Shown here: piece after piece, positions 24,469 to 37,114 of the stretch
Layout: each line of letters opens with the position of its first letter
How positions within the stretch are numbered: position 1 is the stretch's first letter
DNA from: Silene latifolia
Taxonomy: Eukaryota > Streptophyta > Magnoliopsida > Caryophyllales > Caryophyllaceae
Direction of reading: 5' to 3'
NCBI RefSeq assembly: GCF_048544455.1
Contig: NC_133536.1
Coordinates: 196,853,325-196,917,324, forward strand
DNA length: 64,000 nt
The notes under the pieces: model-generated
Databases searched by the model: none
The model's input: the letters and a program-made list of their open reading frames with translations, nothing else
Told to the model about the DNA's origin: nothing
Program-made: the position numbers and the translations under genes

Positions 24469-24930
24469 TGGTATCAGAGCCAGTGTGACCAAGAGGTCAC
24501 AGGTTCAAATCCTGTCAGCCTCTAATAACTCACGAAGTGAAAATCCAGCACATGGTATGAGGGGCCTGTGCATTAACCCTTCTTCGAGCCCAATGGGCAC
24601 TCGAGTGAGGGGCGTAATAGGAAATAAATATAATTGTTGGACCTTAACTATTACCTTAAGGATTTGGCTGAGATGGTTCATCTATCATGGTATCAGAGCC
24701 AGTGTGACCGAAGGTCACAGGTTCAAATCCTGGCAACCTTAAAACTCCTCAAAAACTCGAAGTGGAAACCCAGCACACGGTACGGGGGAGCCGGTGCACA
24801 AATAACCACTCTTCAAGCCCGACGGACATTTGAGTAAGGGAGCGTAATAGGAATATTTATAATACTTAGGCCTCAACCATCACCTTAAAGTTTTGGTTGA
24901 GATGGTTCATCTAACATGGTATCAGAGCCT
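24469..24930 (+). repeat. Tandem leader repeats with three primer-site copies
   Basis: TGGTATCAGAGCC occurs at 24469, 24688 and 24917, giving two repeat units of 219 and 229 bp and the start of a third. In the first two units it is followed by GGTCACAGGTTCAAATCCTG, which contains a GGTTCAAATCC box like the internal B box of tRNA genes. The leader appears to have been amplified together with its priming site. Confidence 0.8.
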
Positions 24931-25560
24931 CTTTCTTGAGGACTCTAGAAAATTGTTTCCGCTTTCTTGCCGGTGGGCGAAGATCTATGACGCTCACCGG
25001 CGGGATATATGATTTACTGTCTACTAAAAAAAAGCTATAGCGAAGAAAGACCACGGCAACCATGATTCAGGTGCTTTCAATAATCAGACAATTCTCATAT
25101 ACTATAAACAAAGCAAGCGGCTATATGGTTTTCTTTGCCTACCCAAATTATTTCTGCCTAGTAATCTAACATCCCCCAATGGAAACTTGTATTGAAACAT
25201 TTTCTTCCTTTTTCTTTGAAATCTGATTAAAATTCTTCAACGTCTTCAAGGCGGTACTTGATTTATTTGGGGTCCGAAAAAATTAACGTTCTCCAGATTT
25301 TAAAATTGACGGATAATTTTTCCGTTTTATTGATATTTGTTAGGTTCGATTAGTGTTCCTACAAATTAACTCATATTCGACAAGTTCGAAAAACTTAGCG
25401 TTCTTGTTCGAAGAAGATTTTCTGACGAGTCTTATACTCGTTTCTTACCTACATTTGAAGACGAAGAAGATTCTTGAAGATCAAGAAGATGAAGATCGGA
25501 GTTTTTTTTATTCTATATTTGTGCGAACTCATGGAAATTTTATCAAATTACCATGAGTTT

Positions 25561-25570
25561 GAGGGGGGGG
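25561..25570 (+). other. Polypurine tract of the TRIM
   Basis: GAGGGGGGGG directly precedes the 3' LTR. Confidence 0.85.
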
Positions 25571-25750
25571 TGTAAGGGAATCTAGGGTTTAGTACTGACG
25601 GCTACGTCACGACGGCTGTCTCTAGGGTTTGGTTAATGCTTTGGTTTTCTGTAAGGTATTATATATACCGTTCATTCTACCACTATCAATGACAACAATC
25701 AATATACAATTTTCTTATTATGCAATGCTCTCCTATCTATAATCTTAACA
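25571..25750 (+). repeat. 3' LTR of the TRIM
   Basis: It is 180 bp and ends CTTAACA, followed by the GGTAA duplication. It differs from the 5' LTR at scattered positions, consistent with an older insertion. Confidence 0.93.
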
Positions 25751-25875
25751 GGTAATGTGGAAGGAAAGTATTCCTTTCATTTGTACTCCTAAAATTTACC
25801 ACTCATTTATATCATCATGCATGCATAATTGCTGTATATCCTCTTCCAATATAATTTTTTATATACAGATGTAGC

Positions 25876-26692
25876 TGATACGTGCAATTCATATAGGCTA
25901 TTTAGCCTTTTATTGCACGCATTTCTATGCCTTTTTGTATCGATATGCATTGCAAAATGCCCCGAATTGGCTACTTTGGTTTGTTTTGTCTAATTTGCAT
26001 AAATGAACCTGAGAGTGGTGAAACCGCGCCTTATTCGTCCTGTTCAGCATGCATTATAAGGAGACGGGAATATTGGAGCGAGAGTCATACCTTGGAGTGC
26101 GTGAAGGAAGGTCAAGGAAGCTGGAAAAGACGAGTTAGAGGCTGATATAATGGACATCCACTCGATCGAGAGGATTTATGGTTCGATCGAGTCAATTGGC
26201 TGGATGAGTGGTCGATCGAGTGATTCTATCTACTCGATCGAAATGGCATTTATAGGAGTTACTCGATCGAGAGCTTTAACTGCTCGATCGAGTACATTAT
26301 CTGGAGAAGACCTCGATCGAGTGGTCTGAAATCACTCGAGAGGATTGCTGTTTTACACGGGTTGACTTAATCCATGATATGTTTAGTTTTGTTAATTATC
26401 GCTCCCCTATATAAGGGAGTCGAGATTAGGTTAATAAACATCTCTTTTACGACTTTGCATCCTATTTTACACTTTACACTTCTCTTAATTACGTTTACTG
26501 CTTAATCTCTCAAACCTTTTGCTTAGCTTTGTGGATTGATCTTTACGCCGGAATCTTAAGATTGTAAACTTTCTTCTACTCTTAATCTTAATACTTTGTT
26601 TGCATTAATCTTTTGTTCTTTGTTTATTACTCTTGCCCTAGTCTAGTTTATGTTTGATTGTTATTGCTTTATTATTTCTCTAATTAGCATGC

Positions 26693-26724
<32 letters not shown>

Positions 26725-27337
26725 GTTGACACCATTAATAACATGAGTAGCTAATTCCCTTAATGTTATGATTAGGGGATCCGTGGTAGGATTGTGACGA
26801 TGTAGCGAATAGACTAGATAATTTACATGTGAGAATCTGTCTCCATAGCAATATAATTGTAACACCAATTTAGTTGAGTGCACGCTTCTAAATTATATTA
26901 ATCTGGTTAACTTTAATCTTGGATCGGAAGATTGGAATAAATAGACCTGCTATGAACATTAGACTACCCTAATGAGGAAGGAAGTTAAGTTAGTGGAAAT
27001 CTAGGATAGAAAGTGGACCGGAAGGACCTTTCCATTATCCTTCTCACAGTAGCTTATCTATTTGCAGCTGAGTTAATAGACTACCATGGTGAACTGAAAT
27101 CCTGGCATACTCTCTTTATCTCACCACTTATACCGTATTTTCTCGCTTTATTGCTCTTACTTTACTTGTTTTTCCTTTAAGCCTTTAGTAGTTTAGAAAT
27201 CAAATTAAAAACCCCCAACTGTGACCTAGATATACGGACTTAGGATAGATATCTTGCCTCCTTGTGGAGATTGGCCCTACTTATCACTAGCTTCTCTGTT
27301 AGTTTTATTTAGTTTTATTTTTGGTACACAAATGACA
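25876..27337 (+). repeat. 5' LTR of the Athila-like element
   Basis: It begins TGATACGTGCAATTC and ends AATGACA, 11 bases before the primer site. Its first ~155 bases match 41491-41645, which sets the left border. It contains a CTCGATCGAG cluster (26160-26335) and an ATT trinucleotide run (26694-26724). Confidence 0.85.
26160..26340. repeat. CTCGATCGAG palindrome cluster in the LTR
   Basis: At least seven copies of the core TCGATCG, mostly within CTCGATCGAG, are spaced roughly 20-30 bases apart with non-repetitive DNA between. The same motif recurs at four other places in this element and in element C. Confidence 0.9.
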
Positions 27338-27348
27338 ATATTAAATTT

Positions 27349-27364
27349 TGGCGCCGTTGACGGG
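27349..27364 (+). other. Primer-binding site, Athila/Tat type
   Basis: TGGCGCCGTTGACGGG closely resembles the TGGCGCCGTTGCCGGGG site of Athila-lineage elements. It differs from the initiator-Met site used by A, B and C, so this element belongs to a different gypsy lineage. Confidence 0.8.
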
Positions 27365-27468
27365 AAGACAATACCCCTATCTGTCTTGCTGTTTCGTTTA
27401 TCTCTTATCCGTCTCAGGGAATTTTTATTCCTTGAGATAGTTCTCATTTATTTATTTCAGTGTTATGT

Positions 27469-28774
27469 ATGCCCAGGTCTAACAGGTCAGAATTAGTTCA
27501 TGCTGATCCTGAACCGGAGAGATTATTTCGGCATAGACTCCAACTGCAAAGGAAGATTCGAAAGGAAGACTTGAGTACTTTCGAACCCGAGCTACAACAC
27601 TTTCTCTTTGCTGAAGATCCGTCTTGTGAAGAAGACAATCTTATTTCTGCTATCATGCCAGTAAAGATGCCTAATATTGCGAGTCACTAAGAGCCCACAG
27701 GTTCCTCGATTCCTAAAGGTTCAATCGTGCGACCGAAGATGGTAGTACTTTCGATATTCGACCGTCCTACATTAATTTGGTTGAAAGAAACATGTTTCAG
27801 GGTGTGGCGGATTAAGATCCACGAAAACATATGGAGGTCTTTACTGACTACTGTTCTACGATTTCCGCCACTAAGGGAGTGACCCAGGAAAAATAAATGA
27901 AGTCTTATTTCCTTTTTCATTGACTGATGGAGCCAGGGAGTGGCTCACTGATCTTGATCGCACTGCAGCCGGTATCACCAACTGGGAGACTCTTGCTCTT
28001 GCCTTTTATAAAAGGTACTTTTCTCCACAACGTACTAATCAGCTGAGGGGAAAGATTACGAGTTTCAAGCAGGCACCTGATGAAAATTTTTAAGAGGCTT
28101 GGTGTCGGTTCAAGAAGCTGGTGAGGTCTCTTCCTCATCATGGATTTGATCAGTGGTTTTTATGCAACCAATTCTACAATGGGTTGTATGATGACCACTG
28201 TGCTATACTTGATGCCTCATCCAACGGGAGATTCCAAAAGAATAATGATGATAATAAGGGATGGGGTATTATTGAGGAGATGGCGACCCATTGTGCTGAG
28301 TATGGGAACCCGAGGGACGGTACTCGGACGATGCATTCGGTCGACAATGCAGTTGTGCCTCAGCTGAAAGCCATGAATGCTCGTTTTGATAAGTTAGAAT
28401 TGCAAGCTGCCGGTGATCAAGAGACAGTCCATTTGTTGACTAGACAAGAGACCGTAACTTGTGAAAGATGTGGGAGTAATGACGGTCACACTGTTGTTGA
28501 CTGTCTAACAGAGAAGGAACAAGTCCTTGCCTTTCAACAATATAGGCAAGGAGGGGGTTCCTATTGCATCAATCAAAGTGCAGTCCATCCCAATTTGAGG
28601 TGGACCAGTCAGAATGTTCTCAATCCTACTCCTCCGCAGCAAAAGCAAGCCTATGTCCCTCCTCATAAGGCTCAACAAGGCTTTCAAAAGCCTCCTTCCT
28701 TTTCTCCACCGCATCAAGGAGCTTCCTCAAGTGGAGTTAGTGAATTGGGTGAGTTAAAGTCGATGATCCAATAA
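27469..28774 (+). pseudogene. Retrotransposon gag, decayed
   Basis: The frame opens at an ATG at 27469 (MPRSNRSELVHADPEPERLF). It contains a retrotransposon-gag core at about 27925-28180, with motifs such as GAREWLTDLDR, WETLALAFYKRYF and RFKKLVRSLPHHGF. It ends in a Gln/Pro-rich segment. A Cys/His knuckle CERCGSNDGHTVVDC near 28462-28506 has the spacing C-X2-C-X5-H-X4-C, one residue longer than the usual knuckle. Stops at 27688, near 27812, near 27895 and near 28091, and at least one frameshift, break the protein. Gag would form the cytoplasmic virus-like particle. The last open part (28121-28774) is 217 codons. Confidence 0.85.
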
Positions 28775-29065
28775 TTGACTAAGCAGCTGCAAATGAGTAC
28801 AACAAAAGAAAGCATCAATAAAGTCACTTGAAACTCAAGTTGCTCAATTAGCCGTGAGCCAATCGACGAGGAAACCGTGTCATTTGCCGTCTCAATCCGA
28901 GAAGAATCCATATGAGACAATAAATTTATTTAACCTGCGAAGTGGTCGTTCTTACAAAGGACCAAAATTGTCAGCTATTGAGGACCTATCAGACCCGATA
29001 AGTGTTATTATTGATGGTGAACAGTCGTCTAATGTTGAAAACATGCCTTGCACGAAGAAAATACT

Positions 29066-29352
29066 CGATCGACTGATTTCTGGTGGTCGATCGAGTAGAA
29101 ATGCTGAATAAAATGCTCGATCGAATGGAATTGGTGGTCGATCGAGTAAAGCAGATATTCAAGGAATCGATCGAGAGGTTGAAACCACTCGATCGAGTGA
29201 AAATTCTGAAGAAACTGTTTGATCGAGTGGCATTGTGCCTCGATCGAACACAGTTGATATAGAGGAACTCGATCAGAGGCTGATAATGCTCGATCAAGTG
29301 AAAAGTCTCCTGAGAGGCCTCGATCGAGAGGTAAAAAGACTCGATCGAACAA
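29066..29352. repeat. CTCGATCGAG cluster inside the gag-protease linker
   Basis: About nine TCGATCG cores plus variants lie between gag and protease in what should be coding sequence. Translated, they give repeated Leu-Asp-Arg or Arg-Ser-Ser-like tripeptides. The palindrome has thus spread into the coding region as well as the LTR. Confidence 0.88.
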
Positions 29353-29377
29353 AGATGAGTTTGGCCCCGCAGAGACA

Positions 29378-30001
29378 TTGGAAGAAAGGAATAAAGGGCT
29401 TGAAATTCCTATCACCGTACCCTTTCCAAGGCGATTACAGACCAATAAAGCTAATCAACAGTTCGGAAAATTTGCCGAGCTTCTGAAAAGCCTACATGTC
29501 ACTGGTCCATTCGCCGAGCTTCTTACTCAGGTACCCTCTTACTTGAAATTCATGAAAGAAATCTTGTCGCGTAAGAGGCATATACATGACCATGAAACGG
29601 TAGCTTTAACTGAAGTAGGTATTGTCTTAGTTCAGAATAAGTTGCCGCCTAAACAGTCAGACCCGGGTAGCTTCTCAATTCCGTGTCATATAGGAACCCA
29701 TTTGATTGATAACGCGCTATGCGATCTAGGTGCTAGCGTGAGCGTCTTACCTCTGTCTCTTGCTAAGAGACTCGGTCTGGCCAAATTTAATTGCACTAAC
29801 ACGACCGTTCAGATGGCCGATCATAGTATATCACGGCAACTAGGAGTTATAGGTGACATACCTGTCACGATCGGGAGATTCTTCATTCCCGTAGACTTTG
29901 TAGTGCTTGACATCCCCGAGGACACTCGCACCCCTATCATTTTAGGGAGACCATTTTTATTCACTGCACGTGAAGTGATTGATGTTGGGGGAAGACACTG
30001 A
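29378..30001 (+). pseudogene. Retropepsin-like aspartic protease of the Athila-like element
   Basis: The open frame contains LCDLGASVSVLPLSLAKRLG, the active-site region in the Athila form (D-L-G-A-S in place of the usual D-T/S-G), and further on TPIILGRPFLFTA, the conserved second motif. The domain would cleave the polyprotein during particle maturation. The start at 29378 is not a real initiation site; the frame is part of a gag-pro polyprotein. It closes at about 30001 beside a CTG. A one-base shift there reopens a frame with TFQVGDEELIF, the normal continuation, so the break may be a single-base deletion or a sequence error. Confidence 0.8.
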
Positions 30002-31284
30002 CATTTCAGGTCGGAGACGAGGAGCTGATTTTTCATCAGTCCAAATCTCGTATAGGGCTCCCATGCAAGTTCAACCTTGCAATGCCCTATTTTCTGCTGA
30101 CTCAGAAAGAGACACTCCAGGTGTGGATATTGAATATTGTGCTGCAATTGTAACCCCTCCGCCTCAGACTGAGAGCGAAAAGGAGGACCATTCTTCTGTT
30201 TTCCTTGCGGCAAGTACAGATAAAGTGGATGCTAGAGTTGTCAATGGTCAAAGTGAAATTAAAGTCAATCAAGATGGTGATGCCAATGTTGATGGGAAAG
30301 ACAAGAGGAAGAAGAAAGTTTGTGCATACGTGGATGTCAACTACTCTCCTTCCACTAGTTCAAATTCAAACTTATGGTGATCGAAGAGGACGGTCAAAGA
30401 TGTTGAAGGGACCTCCTCCAGTTAGAAGCCCTCTTCTGGGCTAATGAAGTGTTTTGGGCAGTAAGCGGGGAATGCCCCGTGTAACAACTTGTAAAATTTG
30501 AATTTCCGTTGGACTTCTTTATTGCGTTTTTAGACTGCTAGACATTAGTTTACTTAGCTTAGCTAGAACAGACTATAGACTACTTATTTTGTGATTTGGT
30601 ATTGTCGGGATATGTTTTTGCGTGTTTTTATGCAGGTTTGGGGAAATTATATCGCATTGGGAAGAGTTACATGAGAAACTAACTCGATCGAGTACTTTTT
30701 GTACTCGATCGAGAGAAATGCCCAAGAAAATGTTCGATCGAGTGGTTTCAGACACTCGATCGAAATGCCGAAAGTGAGAATTACTCGATCGAGTGGAATA
30801 TTGTTCGATCGAACAGAATGACAGCCAGAGTTCTCGATCGAGGGGTTTTAAATCACTTGATCGTGTGAAAGTTTCTATTATACGCAGGAAGTTCCTTTTC
30901 TTCCTTTTATTTTCATTCTAACTTAATTTTCCTCCTTGTTTGCAATAGCTTGTGCGAAAATCCTTCCCTTTTACCAAATCAAACACCCACATTGTGTTAC
31001 TTGTGCCAAAATCGACATTTGCCCTCTCCTTTCCCTCTTTATTACGTCTTTGTTGCTTTCAATTTTGGGAATTAGGGTTGTTCGGGTTTTTTGATTAAAA
31101 TCCGTCCTTTGCTGCAATTTGTGTCGCTTTCTTGCTTATTTTCGTGGGTCATTCATCAAGTAAGTACTCTCTATTACTCTTTTGTTGATTATTTGCTTAT
31201 TTTGAATTATATCGAGTAATTAGGGTTTAGGGTTTTTGCGGGTTTGTTCGAAAATCCGTCTGATTTTTGGGGATTTCGTGTTTT
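30002..31284 (+). other. Post-protease region: remnants, palindrome cluster and promoter-like leader
   Basis: The first ~380 bases carry charged, poorly conserved coding remnants. From 30682 to 30865 there are about seven more TCGATCG cores. Around 31060-31160 the sequence resembles a 5' leader, with an AAGTAAGTACT splice-donor-like site near 31159. It may serve the ORF that resumes after element C at 38507. No reverse transcriptase motif is present. Confidence 0.5.
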
Positions 31285-32625
31285 TGTAACACCCCCATAC
31301 TCCAAGTGCCTTACCAGGACCACCCAGGTATAAGGATGTCACCATCTCGGTTACCCGAGGCATGATAATCATAAGACAATGAAGAAACATACTTTATTAA
31401 ATAAGTTTAAGTGATTACATACCAAAACCAACTGTAAGCAAAATACAATTGTTCTCAAACTATAAACCAACTGAAAGGAACTATTCTAATAAACACAATG
31501 AAGACTAAAGACTCTGATATGTGATGACTCCATCCCCAGCTAGATCCCACGCGTATCCAAGATATACCTGCCAAGCAACTGCTCACCACCCCCGAATGGA
31601 TCACCACAGTTTTTAAAACATTTAAACGGGGTCAGTACTAATCACACAATTTACATATATATATCAACAATCCAATAAACAGACAGCTTAACCGTCACAC
31701 ACACACACACACAACCACACCAATCCCAACAATCTCAATCACCGACTGTCCACTGGACCAACCCTGCCAGTGGGGGACCGCAGCCGTTCCCACCTAAGCC
31801 CCGCTCATCATACCGAGCGATAACCCTGTCCATTAATGTGCACATCCCCTTCCGTGGCGGGTTCCACGAAGGGCGAAACTAGGGCGTGAAGTCACTCCCG
31901 CAAGTGACCCCACTCAGCCGAGAACGCATCTCGAGAACCAATCAAGAACAACCACAACCACAATCACAACAATCACTATATCAAACAACCAAATACAACA
32001 CATCACCAATATCCCATTATGGGACTAATACTGAGTAGGAAATCCTACCTGGAAAGCACAATTATCAGACGGTCTCTACAGCTGTGTCAAAAGCCTCTTG
32101 TACAAAACCTCCTCCTATCATACAACATACAAATGCTACCAAATCATACACTACTCATAAAAACCCCCAATCTCTAAATTAGGGTTTAACCAAATCAAGG
32201 GAAAAATAATAAAAAGGGTACGTAGATCTTACCCTCGACGCAAGGAATCCAACGATATAAACAACGACAAGAACTGACCGTCTGAACTCCGGGAATTGCT
32301 AAGAATGCGATTAGGAAGATGAACTGGTTGCTTTCTCTCTTAAACAGGGTTTTAGGTTTTGTAAAAGTGATTTAAAACAATGACGACGAAACTTAAATAC
32401 CTTAATCGCATAATTAACAAAACCCGAGAAAATCCCCCGTAAAACCAGACACTCGATCGAGTACCCAAGGCTACTCGATCGAGTACCCCTTACTCGATCG
32501 AGTACCCCACTACTCGATCGAGTACCCAACAGTCGAAACTATTTTATTTCGCAACTTGCCCTTACTCGACAGAGTAAGGGCTACTCGATAGAGTACCCCA
32601 AGACATATAAATACGGAGTATTACA
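31285..32625 (-). repeat. 3' LTR of element C (1341 bp)
   Basis: It begins TGTAACACCCCCATACTCC and ends GGAGTATTACA on the plus strand. It contains a CA microsatellite near 31697 and four full ACTCGATCGAGT copies plus two variants at 32451-32590. Confidence 0.94.
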
Positions 32626-32645
32626 GTCTTCCCTCCTTAAAAGGA
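32626..32645 (-). other. Polypurine tract of element C
   Basis: On the minus strand CTTTTAAGGAGGGAAGAC precedes the LTR. It is followed inward by GGGGACGAAGTTCC, the counterpart of the GAGGACGAAACTT motif in A and B. Confidence 0.8.
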
Positions 32646-35600
32646 ACTTCGTCCCCGAAGTTCAACCCATACATAAAAACAAACATGCTAACTCGATCAA
32701 GACACAGCAACGTAACTGAGAACTCAAAACAAAGCTCCAACCGACCATGGACTCCTAACACCAACTCCACTAACTATTCCTACCTCCACAACATGGCTCA
32801 CGATATCGTATCAACTCCATTATATCTCTCTCAACACTAACTCCATACACTACCAACTACCATCCTCTAACGCTGCTAGCTCCGAAATATATCATCCACT
32901 ACCAAATCCCATATCAAGACACTCATAGACATCAAACGGAATGTTACATTCTACCACCCTAAAAAGGAACTTCGTCCTCGAAGTTTACTCAGACTCATAA
33001 CATCATCCTCCAACTGTCAACATTATATAAAATATTCTCATACTCCGAAGCATCACACTACTACAAGCACGACCGTGGCCTTTTTTATAAGTATCATCCA
33101 CAAAACAAATCCCTCCTTTACGCTACGCTAGCACTCTACTTCCAATTATATTACAACATGCACCACTATGAAACTCTCTTTTATCGCATCCTACTCCTCT
33201 TAAGACAAATGTTACGTCCTCGTAACTCACTAATACTAAATCCTTAGTTATATCTTCTCGTTATTCTCATCATCATCACATGTCAAAGATAACCACTTAT
33301 AATCTAAACACTCGCCATGCATATATCCAAGGCTCTCTTACTTAAACATTCCTCATACCTCAACTCATTCGTCACACCATCTAACCTATACCTCAAAATC
33401 TTTATCTTAACCCAAAACTTCAACTCTCCACATTACCGCAACATGACATACCTCTCTATATAAACTATATGAAACTCCCATCATCAAAAGCATAACTCAC
33501 GATCTACACTTGTTACGTACACTCACACTAGATCCTCAAGTTCTTTCATTCATTACCGCAAGACTCATACATAACTTAACACGACACTTATTATTCAACA
33601 CCCTACACTCACTGTCCCAACAAAAGATTATGAACTACCTGCCGCTTTCAGATCATTACAACACATGTTCCACGGATCATTTTCCATTACCATGTCTACT
33701 AAAGCCCTATCTAGAACAAGATTAAAATTACTGTAACAACCTCTCACAACCGTATCCCATCAATATAACATCACTATACCATGACAACAACGAAAACATA
33801 TTCAACTCTATTTCATATCATACTCTACCTCATTCTTAACTTAACCTGGTAAAGAGAACATCAATAAGCAAGACAACTGTCTACATGCGTAAATCGAAAC
33901 TCGCAGGAGCAACATCAAACAGAACAACAAACTATGTATAATCGGTATGTACTTTCGAAACTCGAATCATAATCATCCCGCCTAATCCACCACAACCGGT
34001 GACGGCATCACAACACCGCCACCAACAGCCACACCGTAGTGCGAAAATACCCGCATCACAACACTAAATATCGTGTCCGGATCACCACCCGAGGCACCAC
34101 AACCACATCGATAGACATCACAATCGCATACAACTCCCATAAACACACGACTCGGATAACTTTTCAGTCAAGAAAAACTTACTCAAATCCACTTTACTAA
34201 ATCATAACACAACATATTTTATGAATTAAACAGATAATAACCTCGTGAATATCATCCCCTTACCATATCACATATTGACATGTATCATGAATACAGACAA
34301 GCATAACTAGTCATGCCAAATCAGTCAAATTATTACCTTTTTGGATATCATTCCATTACGTTCTCGTATCCAACATGTATTACAGAAAATTCAGATAACA
34401 ACTTATAATTATCACACCATACCATTTCTTGTGAGGTCACAACCTCACACAAACATTTATATATATGACATAGACCCATAATCACATCCAACCAGTCAAT
34501 CCTGATCACGTAAGTTACCCCTCGATAAAGGTTACCTGTCGCTCGAGTTTAACTCATATGCCCCTCATAACATATTCCCCCATTCACACAACCATCACTT
34601 CCTGCCAAATATAACCATACCTTTACTATTCAACTATTAGCATCCGCCTCATCTAACCACATCTTATACCCTCTTACAATCATACACAACAATCAGGTCC
34701 CTACCAAATCAACCTCTTTAGAATTGCTACCTTTCTAATATACCATCACTCTTAACCACTAGTGACAACACCACAAACGATAACACTACCACTGTCCGAA
34801 CATCAAACCTCTTACACTCATCTCTAAACATCACGATTTCTCTCCTATCTTTGGTTGACATCCCATATAAAAAACATCGAATCCATCAACAAAATTACCT
34901 CAACATTCTTCCCAATACTATCCTTAATTGTAACATCATCTAACTCTCCGCCAAAATCTCGTATCGTGCAAATATTCTACCAACTTCTTACTTTCCTTAA
35001 TTCCTCGAAACTCATTACTAATCATGTTGTCCCAAGACTCCTCTATAGCCATTAACTAACATCCTCGTGACGCTACCACACATTTCAATGATTCCTTACC
35101 TTTATATCACATAACTCCGGTGAATATTTTCCTCAGCTTACTTTTATCCTTCTTTTCTCTTTACACTCAATAATACCAATTAATAGTTCAACTCCTTATT
35201 CCTTCTAGCTAACTCTTTAGAAATCCAGTTACGTTCTCACTGCTCCAAAACTCACATCTAATTATTTCATATCGATATCATCTCACTCTTTCTTACCACA
35301 AATATTCTCTTATTATGTCATCAATCACCCTTGCCACTAATCCATCCATAGAATCAACATTTACTGTTCAACAATTGCATCTCCCTTCTTACATCTCTAG
35401 AAATCAAAATTCCTTTCATACCGCTAATTGCCCAAGGAAAACCCACAATAGTTTCATCTCTTAAAAAGCCAAATCTCCACCCCGCGACATGTCTCCACAA
35501 AGTTCACTATATACCACTCTTCTCAACCCCTTTAAAACGAACTTTCATTATGTATATTCTTAACCCACACGGCTCTTAACTACCTCCCTCCATAATTCTT

Positions 35601-37100
35601 TACACACCTCTGGTTGTCACTATCCATATCCTTACTCTCAATCCTTTCATTCTCACGTTCCTTAGACTCACATCATCCATTGCCCACATTCACTTACTTT
35701 TACGTTACTCAACACACACTCATATCACTCATCCCATTTCATCTCAGAAAACATGCTCTATGTCTCAATTAAGCCATAACAATCTTCCTTTTCTTTTTCC
35801 ACTATCTATTACAACCACGTATAACTCATGTCCTCCCACCGAACTCATACTCACCACAAAAGCCACTCACTACACCACCAGATTGGGTAACTTACGCGTC
35901 AAGACCAACATACATGTAAAACAATGCATAAAGAAGCAAAATAATAACTTTGAATTAAACATAATATGCAACGAATTCAAAAGATAAGCATATGACCCAA
36001 AACAGGGGTCACTAGATCGAAAGTACTGCCACTCGATCGAGTAAGGGACTTACTCGATCGAGTAGGTCAAGATCAGAAGCACGTAAAACAAATCACCAGG
36101 GATACTCGATCGAGTAACTAACATACTCGATCGAGTGCCCCCTTACTCGATCGAGTACCAAGGATTCTCAATCGAGTACCCCAATTCTCAGCACTGTCCA
36201 GTTTTCGTAAAACAGTCATAACTCACTCATTTCTTGGTCATTTTGGGCGTGTGACCTATCGTTAGAATCGTAAAAGAACAAGCTATCACCTCCAATTGGA
36301 ATCACATTAAAATCATTTATGCATCTAAAGTTATAACAGTTTAAATACAACCTCCCTATAATCGAAAACACAACTACTTGATTTTACTTCCCAACAACGT
36401 AAACGACAACATGGTAAACAAAAACAACTCTATGCTCATAAAACCAGTATTGCTAATCTCATGTTACCATCTTCAAAAATCAAGCAACAACATCCATCAT
36501 GCACATATATTATTTAACTCATTAGTCATGTACTAACCTCATGCTTTAAATTTTATAACTTTTCGTAACACAAAACATTCTCATACATTACAAATCCTAT
36601 TCCCATGTTACTAATACAACAACATTATAATTACATTCGTCACCTAAACATATTCATAATCACAAAATTCATATTCTTATGCAATTGCTACTCCATCTTT
36701 TCCAATCAATTCATCTATTGCCAACACATTACTCATCATTCTCATACACTTTTCTAACAATTCCAACCAACATTGTAAACCAACTATCATGCAACATGCT
36801 TTCAATCAACAACATACGAAATCACATTATCACCATCTTTTCTACACATTCCCTATTCTCCACATACATACATCCACTGATTCATGCCACACATCACTCC
36901 ATAGGTACACAAAGCACAAGGTAAACACATAGCGATCCCGACTCATATCCCATGTGACCGGTTCAAAATTATAGGGCGAGTTCGCGACTTTAGGACGTCT
37001 CCCAAGTCTTTGCATTAGCTCCTACAACCTTTACCCCGGATTCATTTTAATTGACTCCCTATATTCATTGGATTCATTGGTTACAGGTTTCAGGATCGTC
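32646..37100 (-). other. Element C interior, non-coding and strongly strand-biased
   Basis: Only short low-complexity frames are found, with no retroelement protein motif. The plus strand is rich in A, C and T with very little G. A second purine-tract-like block (reverse of CTAAAAAGGAACTTCGTCCTC) lies near 32956-32980. A CTCGATCGAG cluster (five full copies) is at 36015-36180. I see no RNA gene. Confidence 0.7.
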
Positions 37101-37112
37101 GCTCTGATACCA
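37101..37112 (-). other. Primer-binding site of element C
   Basis: GCTCTGATACCA on the plus strand is the complement of TGGTATCAGAGC, two bases from the 5' LTR. Confidence 0.9.
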
Positions 37113-37114
37113 TT

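Larger units (their letters stand above)
24289..25750 (+). mobile_element. TRIM-like miniature LTR retrotransposon (1462 bp)
   Basis: Two 180-bp direct repeats (24289-24468 and 25571-25750) start TGTTAGGG or TGTAAGGG and end CTTAACA. They are flanked by a perfect 5-bp duplication GGTAA (24284-24288 and 25751-25755). A primer site follows the first LTR and the purine tract GAGGGGGGGG precedes the second. The 1.1-kb interior encodes no retrotransposon protein, which fits the TRIM class of non-autonomous elements. The ends look copia-like, but lineage cannot be fixed without coding domains. Confidence 0.93.

Noticed and set aside
24485-24742. Possible tRNA gene or SINE, because of GGTTCAAATCC boxes
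   Set aside because: No acceptor stem, A box or anticodon arm could be built. The sequence sits in tandem leader repeats of a TRIM with clear LTRs and TSD.
29029-29445. Minus-strand frames of 129 and 138 codons rich in SIE/DRV repeats
   Set aside because: They are translations of the palindromic CTCGATCGAG cluster opposite the gag-protease linker.
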